Source of the DNA: Micropterus salmoides
Lineage: Eukaryota; Chordata; Actinopteri; Centrarchiformes; Centrarchidae
Reading direction: 5' to 3'
Assembly (NCBI RefSeq): GCF_014851395.1
Contig: NW_024040040.1
Coordinates: 22,301,000-22,364,999, forward strand
Length of the DNA: 64,000 bases
The notes under the pieces are model-generated. The model did not search any database and had not been told where the DNA came from. It saw nothing but the letters and a program-made list of their open reading frames with translations. The translations under genes and the position numbers were made by a program. Each line of letters begins with the position of its first letter. The first letter of the stretch is position 1. Shown piece by piece: positions 32,827 to 42,845 of the stretch.

Positions 32827-33570
32827 GTATATGTATATAGATAGATATTGTGTATATGTCTTTTACAGTAGACTTTTTGTAAATTTTTAAAAAATGTTCA
32901 ATATGGCTGAACATTTTGATTATCTTGTTCGTAAACAATGACACAAGGACTTATCATTCTGATGGCACTGACAGGTTCACTGACCTAAATATTGACTTTT
33001 GAGAGATAGATTAAGGATTTTGAGCAAGTAAAGGGCTATTGCAGGTAAACCACTGTTTTGTGCTGTTTGTATGATATGTTTCGAGAAATGCACTTACTGT
33101 TTTGCAAATGTTAAGGATGATTCGAGAAATGTACCAACTGAGAAAAACTGTAATGCCAATGGTGGAAGTGGACGCTGAGGGAGGTTTAGGGGAGAGAAAA
33201 TGGGAGCAGGGCTAGGGAGGGTTTGGTCCCAGCAGTGAGCAGCTCTTTTATTTGGCCAGTGAACCCCAAGAGGGGGAGGAGGGTGAAATGGTAACCTGGA
33301 TAAGGGTTACCTGGATAGGGTTTGGGGGGATGTGGAAGGTGAATCCTCACATGTGTTTGTTAGTGAGGGGGGTGGAGACACTGATATCTCCCATGATCAA
33401 AGTTCTTTTCAGGCGAGGCTTAGGTGGTTCTACTTCAAGGTTTCTGGAATGTTGTGTTGTCTTCAGGAGAGGGAATAAATGAGTGACGCAGGAAGTAAAA
33501 AAGGTTACAGCTGAACAAATTCACTCCTGATTTTGAATTTGTCAATAAAGTGCACAGAACCTTTAGGATT
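32224..33570. other. No gene recognised; CA microsatellite
   Basis: Unique-looking A/T-rich DNA with a (CA)n run at about 32,797-32,825. A short repeat-rich stretch built on ccatagttta lies just outside to the left, at 31,650-31,735. Open frames here are short and without motifs. Confidence 0.45.
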
Positions 33571-33745
33571 CTTTCAATTGAGTTTAATTTATATAGTGCC
33601 AATCCATGACAAAAGTTATCTCATTGTACTTTTCATACAGAACAGGTCTAGACCGTACTCTTTGTAATATTGTACCCAACAATTCCCACCATGAGCAAGC
33701 ACTTGGTAAAAGGGAAAAAAGAGAGAGAGAGAGAAAGTGGGGAGC
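33571..33745 (-). repeat. Diverged L2 3' end
   Basis: A worn copy of the L2 3' end: caattgagtttaatttatatagtgcc, then aggtctagaccgtactc and ttcccaccatgagcaagcac, ending in a (GA)n run. It is clearly more diverged than the other L2 ends in the window, so older. Confidence 0.7.
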
Positions 33746-35124
33746 AGCCAACACAATATCCACACAGAAATACAACAACAACAACAATAAAGATTGTTGT
33801 GGCACAGATGGCTGTGTCCAACTAAGAACACAGGCCTCCGGTTTCTTGGTAGTCTTGTTGGTGCTAATTAGCTGTGTGCTCGCATGAGCTTGTCTACTGT
33901 TTTGGGTCCATGGTGAAGTAGTCGTTCCCACATAGTCCATTCACTCCCATGTTCACTTCTAAACAGTGGATTGTGGTTTCCAACACTGCAATTTACTGTA
34001 GAAGTTTGTGGAAGGCATCCGTGGAGAAGGGGGGCATCTAGCTGCCAATTAGCGTTAGCAAAATACAATGTTTTCAGTCATTGCAATGTTCTTATAAATG
34101 CTTATGATTCTTCTTTTATATTTTGTTATTTGTCTTCATATTTACACGTTTTATTTTATTTTCTATGTATTGTTTTATTATTTTTTATAGCACTTCTATG
34201 ATTCCAGAACAGCAGTAATGCCATGGACCATTTGTAAGGAAACTAGCGGAGAATTGATAAAAGTGTAGGAAAGTTTAAACTTCTACATCAAACAGTCTCG
34301 GCACAAACTATATTGTTATTTTTCAGAAATACAGTACTTGACCTGAGACCTGATGCGAATAACAAAAGTGATTGCTTTAAAGTAACAAGGAAGCTATTTC
34401 TCAGCATTTTCATCAGCAGTGCCCAGTGATGGATTACGGGTTTGAATTTACAAAGACATCTGTCATAGTGAAATCTAATAGAGTTGTCGATCCACCGGGA
34501 TTCCATAGCTCTGAATTGTCACACAATTCCAACGCTGCATGGAGGAATTAAGCGTCACTTCCTGTGTGCCTTATGTGGTACTAGAGAGCATCTTGTAACT
34601 AGAAGGGTGCAGAATGGGCAGTGTGAGCCGGGGGTGAGTGCTCGGCTGGCATGCTCCGGCCCGCGGCACGCCTCATATCGGGGATAGAGGTCCCCCAGCA
34701 GGATGAAGCCCGTCTCTCAGACGCCACACACCCACAGGAATGTACTGGCGTATAACTAATATTACTATTTGTGTATTTTTCACCAGAGGCTCAGCAATGT
34801 GAGCACAGCTAAATTTATTGGATGATGATGAAACAGTTAGTGAGCTAGCCTGAATATTAAGTGAAATTGTTGCCACACTTTAAAATAGTTAGACAGCAGT
34901 AAGTAATGTTACTGTAGTGAATGGGTCTTCCGATATATTGTTGTCCTATGCTAGTGGTCGGCAAATAAGTCTGGCATCGGGCCAAATTTCTTTCAAGTCA
35001 GTAGATGGCGGGCCAGAACAAAGTCAATTTATGATTTATAATCTGCTGTCTATTGTGTTTAGCTCGCAGTAGTGCACAGGACTCTGTTTGAAGGATTGTG
35101 TGTTCAATGCCCATTAGCTGCTAA

Positions 35125-35125
<1 letters not shown>
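33746..35125. other. No gene recognised
   Basis: A/T-rich DNA. A stretch near 34,552-34,585 (cgtcacttcctgtgtgcctt) resembles part of the non-autonomous repeat at 1,214-1,452, suggesting another old fragment. No other supported feature. Confidence 0.4.
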
Positions 35126-35158
<33 letters not shown>

Positions 35159-35239
35159 TGATAAATATTTTATTGAATTTTCCATAGGAACAGATAGGCA
35201 ACAAACAAGGAAGAACAATGGACAGCATCACACTGGCAT

Positions 35240-36397
35240 CATGTCATGTCATGAAGTACTGACAAGATATTCTAAAATTGGGGGTAAAATAAAAACAAGA
35301 ATGAAGACAATGAGAGAGCAAAGGGAAGCAGCCTTAAACAGTCTTCCCTCTCTATGGCCCACCATAAAAATAAATTTAAATAGTTTTCCCTGCATGTAAG
35401 GCATACACAAGTCCTCATTAACAATATTTAACAAGAACAGGCCAGGTTTCTTGTTCATATTGTTGTTAAAAATCTTGCTAAGTTCCCTTGCAACCCCATC
35501 CCAAAATGTAGAAATGAGGGGACATTTCCAGACACAGTGAAAGTAGGAGCCCGTTTTGCATTTGATGCATAGTGGAGATATTCTTAGGTCAATGTTGAGA
35601 AGCTGGGGTGTACACTGAATCCCGTGAAGAATTCTAAACTGACTTTCAGTGAGTCTATTACATATAAAAACCTTCCCTATTGAATCCAGGGTGTCAGACC
35701 ATCTCTCCTCCCCAAACGTAAGTCCTAGGTCTTTCTCCCATGCATTAATGACCTTATCAATATTAGATGCATAGACAAATTGTAGCTTTTCGTAAAAATG
35801 AGAAATGAAAATCTTTGTGTGCTGGTACTGCAGTAAAAAAGAGTAGCTACTGGTTCATCTGTTGGTAAGTGTAAATTATTAATAAAATGTCTGACCTGCA
35901 GGAAACCGAAAAAATCACTGAATGGGGTATCAAATTTTGCCTTAACATGTTCAAATGACACTAATAGTTTTTAACCCCTCTATCATACCAGTTCTTAAAA
36001 ATAGTGTTACCTAGTCCTGGACGGAAGGAACTGTTTTGGGTTATAGTATGTAGAATTGTGGAGGGTTTCTTTCTACCAGTGTGTTTCATAATATCTCCCC
36101 AAGCTCTAATAGTACTAATTATCACTGGACTGTTCTTCACTTCAGATGGAAGCAGAGAGGCATCGCATGGAAGTAGACTGAGCAAAGATAATGTATATTG
36201 GGGGCAATGCCAGGCATCTATGTGGGTTTTCCCACCTGGGTCAACCATGCTGACACAATGTGCACGTGACAGACCCACTTGTAGAACTGGAAATTGGGGA
36301 CGCCAAGACCCCCTCTTTCTTTGGGCATCTGTAATGTTTTCATTTTGAGAGTGGCCTCTTACCGTGCCATATGAACTTGGAGACAGATTTGTCAATG
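35240..36397 (-). pseudogene. L1-A ORF2, C-terminal region
   Basis: C-terminal part of an L1-type ORF2 with SVSKFIWHG-like text near 36,375 and a conserved region including NSPVIISTIRAWGDIM. It runs on through FEHVKAKFDTPFSDFFGF to the cysteine-containing end near 35,540 and MNKKPGLFLL near 35,450. Frames change near 35,960, 35,840 and 35,560. The C-terminal domain of L1 ORF2 is needed for retrotransposition, but this copy is dead. Confidence 0.75.
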
Positions 36398-36401
36398 TCA
36401 T

Positions 36402-37536
36402 TGTAGCAGGTCTAACGATACAAACGACATACGAACGTATGATTTTTAATAAATTTAGGAAATTAATATTTTAGGGAATATTAATTCATACCTCGGAAAC
36501 CAGGGCACCACCTAAAGATTTGCTTGTCTGCCCAAGGCTTTAGGTCCTTGAGTATAGCTTGATAATTACACGAATTTCTGGTAATTCATTAGTTATTAAT
36601 GGTTCAGTTATTCTGAAATCGTAAACTTTAGTATCAGTCAATCTCAAATCTGAGGGTAAATCCTCTGTACAGGGACCCCGGATTCTTAACAATACACACA
36701 CACAAATCACTGTGATCTAGGTGAAATTTTGTTTTGCCTTACTTTTGTCGTAATTCCCCTTAGCAAAGGCTCACTGCCGGTTGGCTCGTGGATGTTGTCC
36801 TGGCCAGATACCCCAGTGGCATCTCGAGTTGAGATCAAACCGGTGGATTCTGTTTAACTAAACAGACAGTGATTACTAGGGAATAATAGGGAGGAATTAA
36901 AACAAAACAAAAAGAGGAAATTAGGAAAACTCTTCAAGATTACTTTCTTATGATTCTCTAGTCTTCAAACATCACTAAAGGATAACAACAGGTTCATTAC
37001 TACTAAACTAAGAGGCAAACGCCACTACTAACTTAGCAAGGATTATTATTTAAACAGAACAAACACAGTTTATAATGAAACTTTTGTTGGCTCAAGAAGG
37101 CAGGGATTGTTAGTGCCCCCCTTTCGCATTCCTGGCTTATCACATTTTCACATCGGCTATAGAGAGTGGTGTTTTATGGCTCAGCCGTTCTGTGGGAAAA
37201 GGAATCAGGTTGAGGCAGGATGGGTGGTACTTTTGATGTCCGGAGGTGACCTGTGGAGAGAGAGGGGTTGGACAGCCCCTTTGTTGTCCTGCTAAGTGTC
37301 TCCAGTGACACCTTTACGGCGAGAGGGGTTCACTAAGGCTCTTTGAATACACAATCCTTAAGCGATGCATGTCTGATTGAGTCTCTGCAGATCCTTACCA
37401 AAACACCAGGTGATGTCTCTAGTTTTTTGCATGTCAAAAAGGCCAACTCCAGGGAGGAAAACTCCCCCCCCCCTCCTTTTGGCATGATCTGACCTCACCT
37501 CCTTTTTGAGGTGAGAGGCTGGTTGATCCCACTACA
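36402..37536. mobile_element. Solo LTR inside L1-A
   Basis: A 1,135-bp block beginning TGTAGCAGGTCTAACG and ending GTTGATCCCACTACA, i.e. with TGTAG...CTACA ends, flanked by TCAT at 36,398-36,401 and 37,537-37,540 (a 4-bp target duplication). It cleanly interrupts L1 ORF2. It contains no coding frame. Size, ends and duplication length fit a solo LTR of an endogenous retrovirus or LTR retrotransposon left by recombination between two LTRs. The transcription direction is not certain. Confidence 0.75.
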
Positions 37537-37614
37537 TCATTAAAAACCTATTTATTTATCATTACAGGGAGCATCTGCATAGGATAGAGCAGCCTCGGAA
37601 GGATATTCATCTTA

Positions 37615-39870
37615 CAGTTTTTTTGGATTGCTTAAGCACGATTTTCAAAACAGGGCCCGTGTTTACACACAATTAGCACAACCACACACCCAAATAGCAA
37701 AGCACTACAGATCCTTTGCATAATTAAACACTCTTGTAAAAACTATACACTTCTGTTTAAAAACCACACTTTGTTACCATATGAAACACACACGTCTCAC
37801 ATTACTATACTCTGTTTGCACGAGTTACACTCTGCTGTGATAAACCTAAAACACTTTTAGCACTTCTACTTCCCTATGATTAGAGTAGGCTACCATCAAC
37901 AAAGTACAAATATAATGTAAATTCACCAAACACTACACAAGACCAATGTTGCAGACTGAAGAAACTCATTTATTTCTCAACACGCCCAAAATGTTGACAT
38001 GGAGTTTCATAATACTGAAAAAAATGTCACTTTACGTATTGTACTGTAAGTTTACTGTAAAAAACCCCCAAAAACTAGACATTGTCTCTTCGCCTAGCTG
38101 GATCTGGCCAGAGAATTTCATCAACATCGCAGGCAAAGTTGTCATTAGCAAGACACCTTGGAAAGAAACGTCTTGAATGATGAATCCATCCTTGCATTGC
38201 TGCTACCTCCATCTGGTCACAGGCCTCCTCCACCGCTTGGATGAGGGGTACCTCAGCCTGGAGACGGAGATCATATACCTTCCACCGCCATGCCGAGAAA
38301 AACTCTTCTATAGGGTTGAGGAATGGAGAGTATGGTGGAAGATATAGGACGGTGAAATGTGGATGTTGCTGAAACCAGTTCTGAAACAGAGCGGTGGAAA
38401 GACACATTGTCCCAGACAACAATGTATTGCATATGATCGATTTGATTTGCTGCTGTTATGTTGTGCAATTGGTCCAAGAATGTAAGTATGAGTGCTGTAT
38501 TGTAAGGGCCCATATGGGCATGGCGGTGGAGGACCCCATTCTGTGTAATGACTGCACAGGGTGTTATATTACCCCCACGTTGCCCTGGGACATTGACTAT
38601 AGCCCTGTGGCCAATGATGTTTCTTCCCCTCCTTCGTGTTCTCGTCAGGTTGAATCCAGCCTCATCTACGTAAATGAACTCATGCTGGATCTCCTCTCCA
38701 TCCATTCGTAAAACTCTCTGAAGAACAGTGTCAGGCAAAATTGTGTAGTTCAGTGTAGATCTAGTATACATATTACAGTACAGTAAAAGATTATGAGACA
38801 GTATGCAAGATCACCCTGCTAAAGTGAATACATACCTCTGCATAATCATGCCGCAGTCGTTTCACCCTTTTGGAATTGTGCTCGAAAGGCACTCGATAAA
38901 TTTGCTTCATTTGAATATGTTTTTTTTTTAGGATGCGTGCCAGTGTTGATGTTGAGACCTGATGAAAATCGTTGAAACTGGCGTGGTTATTGACAATGTT
39001 AGCTTGGAGCTGACTGAGTGTTATAGCATTGTTGGCCAAAACCATGTTTACTATCTCCCTCTCTTGCTGTTCTGTGAACATAGGAGGCCTTCCCCCTTGT
39101 CGTTCCTGACCCTCAATCCTATGTAGAAATGTAAAAACAGTAGTAACAATAGTACAGTAATTTCACAGGAAAAGGTAACAGAAGTGCTGATAGTGCATAG
39201 AATACAGTACTGTAAGCAGTTACTGAAACCGTGCAGATGTTTTTGATATGATGATATTTTTACAATACCAATTTTCCAGTCGAAATGTTCTCCCTCAGCG
39301 TCAGGCCGTGGTTGACAACGTGGTCAACCAGTGTTGCGCGGATCTCATTTGTCAGATTCGGTCCTCTTTGAGCACCTTTTTGTCCTCCTCTTCCTCTGTT
39401 GATTCCTCTTCCTCCCCTTCCTCCTCCTCCTTGTCCTCCTCCTCGTTCTCCTCGTTCTCCTCCTCGTCTTACTCTTTCTCGGACTCTTTCCATTGTGCTT
39501 GAAGACCGATGAACTCACCTGCTGCTTTTTAAGTGCTTATACACCTGATTGGTGTGTCTACAATTAAGCAAACAAGTGTTTGCACACCTGATGACTGTGT
39601 TGAACCAATTGGTTGGACGATGCGGTAATTTGACAGTCAGTGCTTTGGTATTGCAAGGAAGTGACTTCATGATAGATTTATGTGTGTAATGTATGTTAAG
39701 TGTGTTTAGTGTTTTGCAAATCACTGTGTGTAGAGTTTTGCAAGAAGTGTGAGGTTGACAATGTGCTTATAGTTGTGCAAATATGGGCTGATGTTTTGCT
39801 TCTTGAGTGTAAGGTTTTGCTAATAGTGTACTACTTTTAATTTTAGTGTGTAAGCAATCCAAAAAAACTG
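37615..39870 (-). mobile_element. Spliced ITm-type transposon, copy B (complete ends)
   Basis: 2,256 bp bounded by inverted repeats CAGTTTTTTTGGATTGCTTA (left) and its complement at the right end, with TA on each side (37,613-37,614 and 39,871-39,872). It is inserted in L1-A. The transposase gene runs on the minus strand. The ends, the TA target and the DDE_3-type domain place it in the IS630/Tc1/mariner superfamily. Confidence 0.9.
38075..39493 (-). pseudogene. DDE_3-type transposase gene, copy B
   Basis: Exon 1 starts at ATG 39,491-39,493 with an arginine/glycine-rich leader and LVDHVVNHGLTLRE, then is shortened by a deletion. Exon 2 (about 39,120-38,836) carries ANNAITLSQLQ and KQIYRVPFEHNS. 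A GT-AG intron of roughly 115 bp (near 38,836-38,722) follows. Exon 3 has VDEAGFNLTRTRRRG, VPGQRGGNITPC, VVWDNVSFHR, and in a shifted frame after about 38,390 LPPYSPFLNPIEEFF and the end near 38,075. The frameshift and exon 1 deletion make it inactive. Confidence 0.8.
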
Positions 39871-40034
39871 TAATCAGACTGATTCTAAACTTCCAGAATA
39901 GTGGAAGATCAAACCATCTATTTAAGTCACGCTTTAGTTTGGCGATGATTGGAGCAAAATTAAGCTTGTAGAGGCTATTTATATCAGCTGAAATCTTCAC
40001 GCCCAGATAGATCAAACTAGTCTCTGTCCACTTA

Positions 40035-42289
40035 CAGTTTTTTCTGATTGCTTAAGCACATTTTTTGTAACTATTGGCTATTTTTGCAAAACTCTACACA
40101 CAAATAAGAAAACCTTTCACCCAATTATCAAAACATTGTAGTTCTCTTGCAAAAGCGAACACAGCTAGATTAACTCTTCACACCTTCGTAAAAATGGTGT
40201 TTTCGTATCAAACAGTAAACACAAGCCATCATCTACTAAGCACACAATGTGCCAACTACACACTGATGGTATGAATACAAAACACATCTGGCTTTTGCTT
40301 TCTCTGTGTACAGATGTCAATTTGAGGTCATACTTTTGTCATAGTGTTATGTAAACATACAAGGATCCAAACTTCAAGTATTGGTGTTTATTCACACTCA
40401 TCAAAACCAAGACAAAGTCAGAACACAAAATAGTAATTTCACAAAAAACAAAAAAATACAAAAAAAAAACAATCAGCCTACATCATGTCGTCTTTCTGGG
40501 TCCGGCCACAAAATTTCGTCCACATCGCATGCGATATCCTCCAGTCCAAGGCACCGGGGAAAATATCTCCTTGAATGCTGTATCCAGGCCTGACATGATG
40601 CCTGGTCAATATCTCCACATGCCTCCTCCATTGCCTGTAAAAGGGCTACCTGTTGATGAGGATGACGGTCGTACACTTTCCAGCGCCAGGCAGAGAAGAA
40701 CTCTTCGATGGGATTTAAGAATGGAGAGTATGGAGGGAGGTTGAGTGCCATGAAGAATGGGTGGTCTGTAAACCAGTTGCGGACCAAAGCAGCCCTATGG
40801 AAACTAACATTGTCCCATATGATGACATATCGGGTCTGCTCTGGTCTCTGAACAGTGAGCATGTCATGTAAGGTGTCCAGGAATGCAATAATGTGTGCAG
40901 TGTTGTATGGGCCTATGGTTGCATGATGGTGAACAACACCATTTTGGCTTATAGCTGCACACATGGTTATGTTACCACAACGTTGTCCTGGGACATTGAT
41001 GATGGCACGGTGTCCAATAATGTTTCTGCCACGTCTCCTGGTTTTACTCATCTACAAAAAGTAGCTCATGTCCCATGGCATCTGCTTCTAGTTCCATCAC
41101 TCTCTGGACAAGACAAAACAAATGCAACACATCAGGCCCATGCACAGCACTACAGTATGCACTTCCAAATTCAGAACCAATGACACTATAGCTTACCTGC
41201 ACATAGTCATATCACAGTTGCTTTACACGTTCTGTGTTTCTCTCGAAAGGAACTAAATTTGCTTCATTCTTATTCTGTGGCGCGCAAGTACACGACTTAG
41301 TGCAGAAATGCTTACACTGTGTATATTTTGAAAGATGGTGTCATTATCAATTATGCGCTGCTGTATTTCGCGCAGTCTTATTGCATTATTGGCAATCACC
41401 ATGTTCACTATATGGGTCTCTTGCTCTGGAGTGAACATTCTTCCTCTGCCCCCAACATGTGGACGTCTAGCAATTCTGTAAAGTAACAATTTCAGTATTT
41501 TTGCATGTATGGTACTGTTGTGTTTCTCATTAGAGTATGGCAGTGCTACAAATACTTACCGATTCTCATTTCGAAATGTCCTAATGATGCTTGCCACAGT
41601 GTAGCGGCTCAAATTAGGCTGAACCCGTTGGCCAGCTTCCCTCAGGGTCATCCCATGGTTGATGACATGGTCCACTATTGTAGCTCTGATGTCATCAGTT
41701 ATTCTATTTCTTACTCTTCTTACCCTTCCTCTTTCCCCTCCTCGTCCTCTTCTTGCTCCTCCTTGTCCTCTTCCTCTAACTTCCTCTAACCGTCTCGCTT
41801 CTTCAACTCCACGTCCTCTCCCTCGGCCTCCTCGGCCTCCTCTGATTCTCACTTTTCTCACTCTTACTGCTCGTTCCATTGTACTCCACACAGACAGCTT
41901 ACCTGTGGCTTATTTATGGTGGTTAGGCTGATTGCAAAGTGAACTAATTATCTAAAACAGTTTTCACATGTGAAAGTGTGCCAGACAGTTGGCAAAATAG
42001 TGTTAATGATAGCCATACATGTGTATAATTTTGCTAGGAGTGTGTTGGAAATTTGGTAATTGAGTGTAAGCAGTGAGTTGTGTTTAAAGTTCTGCAAAAA
42101 GAGTGTTGTGCAGTGAATTGTGCCTACAGTTTTGCAAAGTGTGTGTTACAAAATTGCAAACTGAGTGCAAAGCAGTGTTTGTGCTTTTAGTTTTGCAAAC
42201 TCAGTGAGTGGTTTTGCTATACGTATTAATAGTTTTAGAAATTGTGCTACAAGAATCACGATTAGCGCTTAAGCATTCAGAAAAAACTG
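40035..42289 (-). mobile_element. Spliced ITm-type transposon, copy C (complete ends)
   Basis: 2,255 bp with inverted repeats CAGTTTTTTCTGATTGCTTA and, as complement at the right, CAGTTTTTTCTGAATGCTTA, flanked by TA on both sides. It is inserted in L1-A within the reverse transcriptase and points the same way as copies A and B. Its length is within one base of copy B. Confidence 0.9.
40473..41881 (-). pseudogene. DDE_3-type transposase gene, copy C (best preserved)
   Basis: Three exons. Exon 1 begins at ATG near 41,879 with an arginine/glycine-rich leader and IVDHVINHGMTLREAG, ending FRNEN before GTAAGT at about 41,558. Exon 2 has FTPEQETHIVNMVIANNA, then a second GT-AG intron of roughly 93 bp (41,105-41,197). 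Exon 3 has the catalytic region with IIWDNVSFHR and LPPYSPFLNPIEEFF and ends CDVDEILWPDP before the stop at 40,473. A small deletion near 41,048 removes the AGFNL segment next to the first catalytic Asp, and a frame change lies near 41,250. The arginine-rich leader may bind DNA or direct nuclear entry; this is inference. Confidence 0.85.
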
Positions 42290-42291
42290 TA

Positions 42292-42845
42292 AAGGGGAAG
42301 TTTACCAATACATTCTTGTTCCCAAACTTACCTAATGGTAAGGCCTCAGATTTATCATAATTAATTTTATAGCCAGAGAAACTACCAAAAGTGTCTATTG
42401 TTGAAATCAGAGCCGGAATTGAGGCCTCAGGTTGTGATAGAAAGATAATGTCATCCGCATAGAGTGCCAGCTTATGTACGACATCACCAAGGGTGACTCC
42501 AAAGATTCCATCATGAGTTTATATGGCTTCTGCTAAGGGCTCAAGGGCTAGAGCAAACAGCAGAAGGGATAGTGGGCATCCCTGTCTTGTGCCCCTTCCC
42601 AGTTGAAAAGTCTCTGATGCACAGCTGTTGACCAATACCCTAGCCATAAGGAAACTGTATAGTACTTGAACCCATTTTACAAATATAGACCCTAGCTCAA
42701 ATTTCTCAAGAATATTAAAAAGAAAATCAAATTCCACACGATCAAAGGCCTTGGTCGCATCCAGTGAGATGCATAGTATTCTGAGTGAGCATACTGCCAA
42801 ACATTAAGAAGGCACCGCATATTTGTATGAGACGATCTGTTCATG
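42292..42845 (-). pseudogene. L1-A ORF2, reverse transcriptase fragment
   Basis: Reverse transcriptase piece with SLDATKAFDRVEFDFLF, GTRQGCPLS and ALALEPLAEAI, then a YADD-side region near 42,440-42,480 in altered frames (DDIIFLSQ). It is cut at 42,292 by transposon copy C and on the other side by the L2 at 42,846. A frame change near 42,790 separates the upstream NMRCLLNV segment. Confidence 0.8.

Larger units (their letters stand above)
35126..42845 (-). mobile_element. L1-like LINE (L1-A), interrupted by three insertions
   Basis: A minus-strand L1-type retrotransposon in pieces: 42,845-42,292, 40,032-39,873, 37,612-37,541 and 36,397-35,126. Removing the inserts (40,035-42,289; 37,615-39,870; 36,402-37,536) and one copy of each target duplication brings the ORF2 text back into contiguous order. 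The 3' end is an (AAT)n tract on the minus strand (plus ATT repeats at 35,126-35,157). The 5' part, including endonuclease, is absent: the sequence begins within the reverse transcriptase next to the L2 tail at 42,846. Confidence 0.85.

Noticed and set aside
41556..41931. Proline/arginine-rich frames on both strands of the CT-rich block
   Set aside because: Only the minus-strand frame fits exon 1 of the transposase; the plus-strand frame is its shadow.
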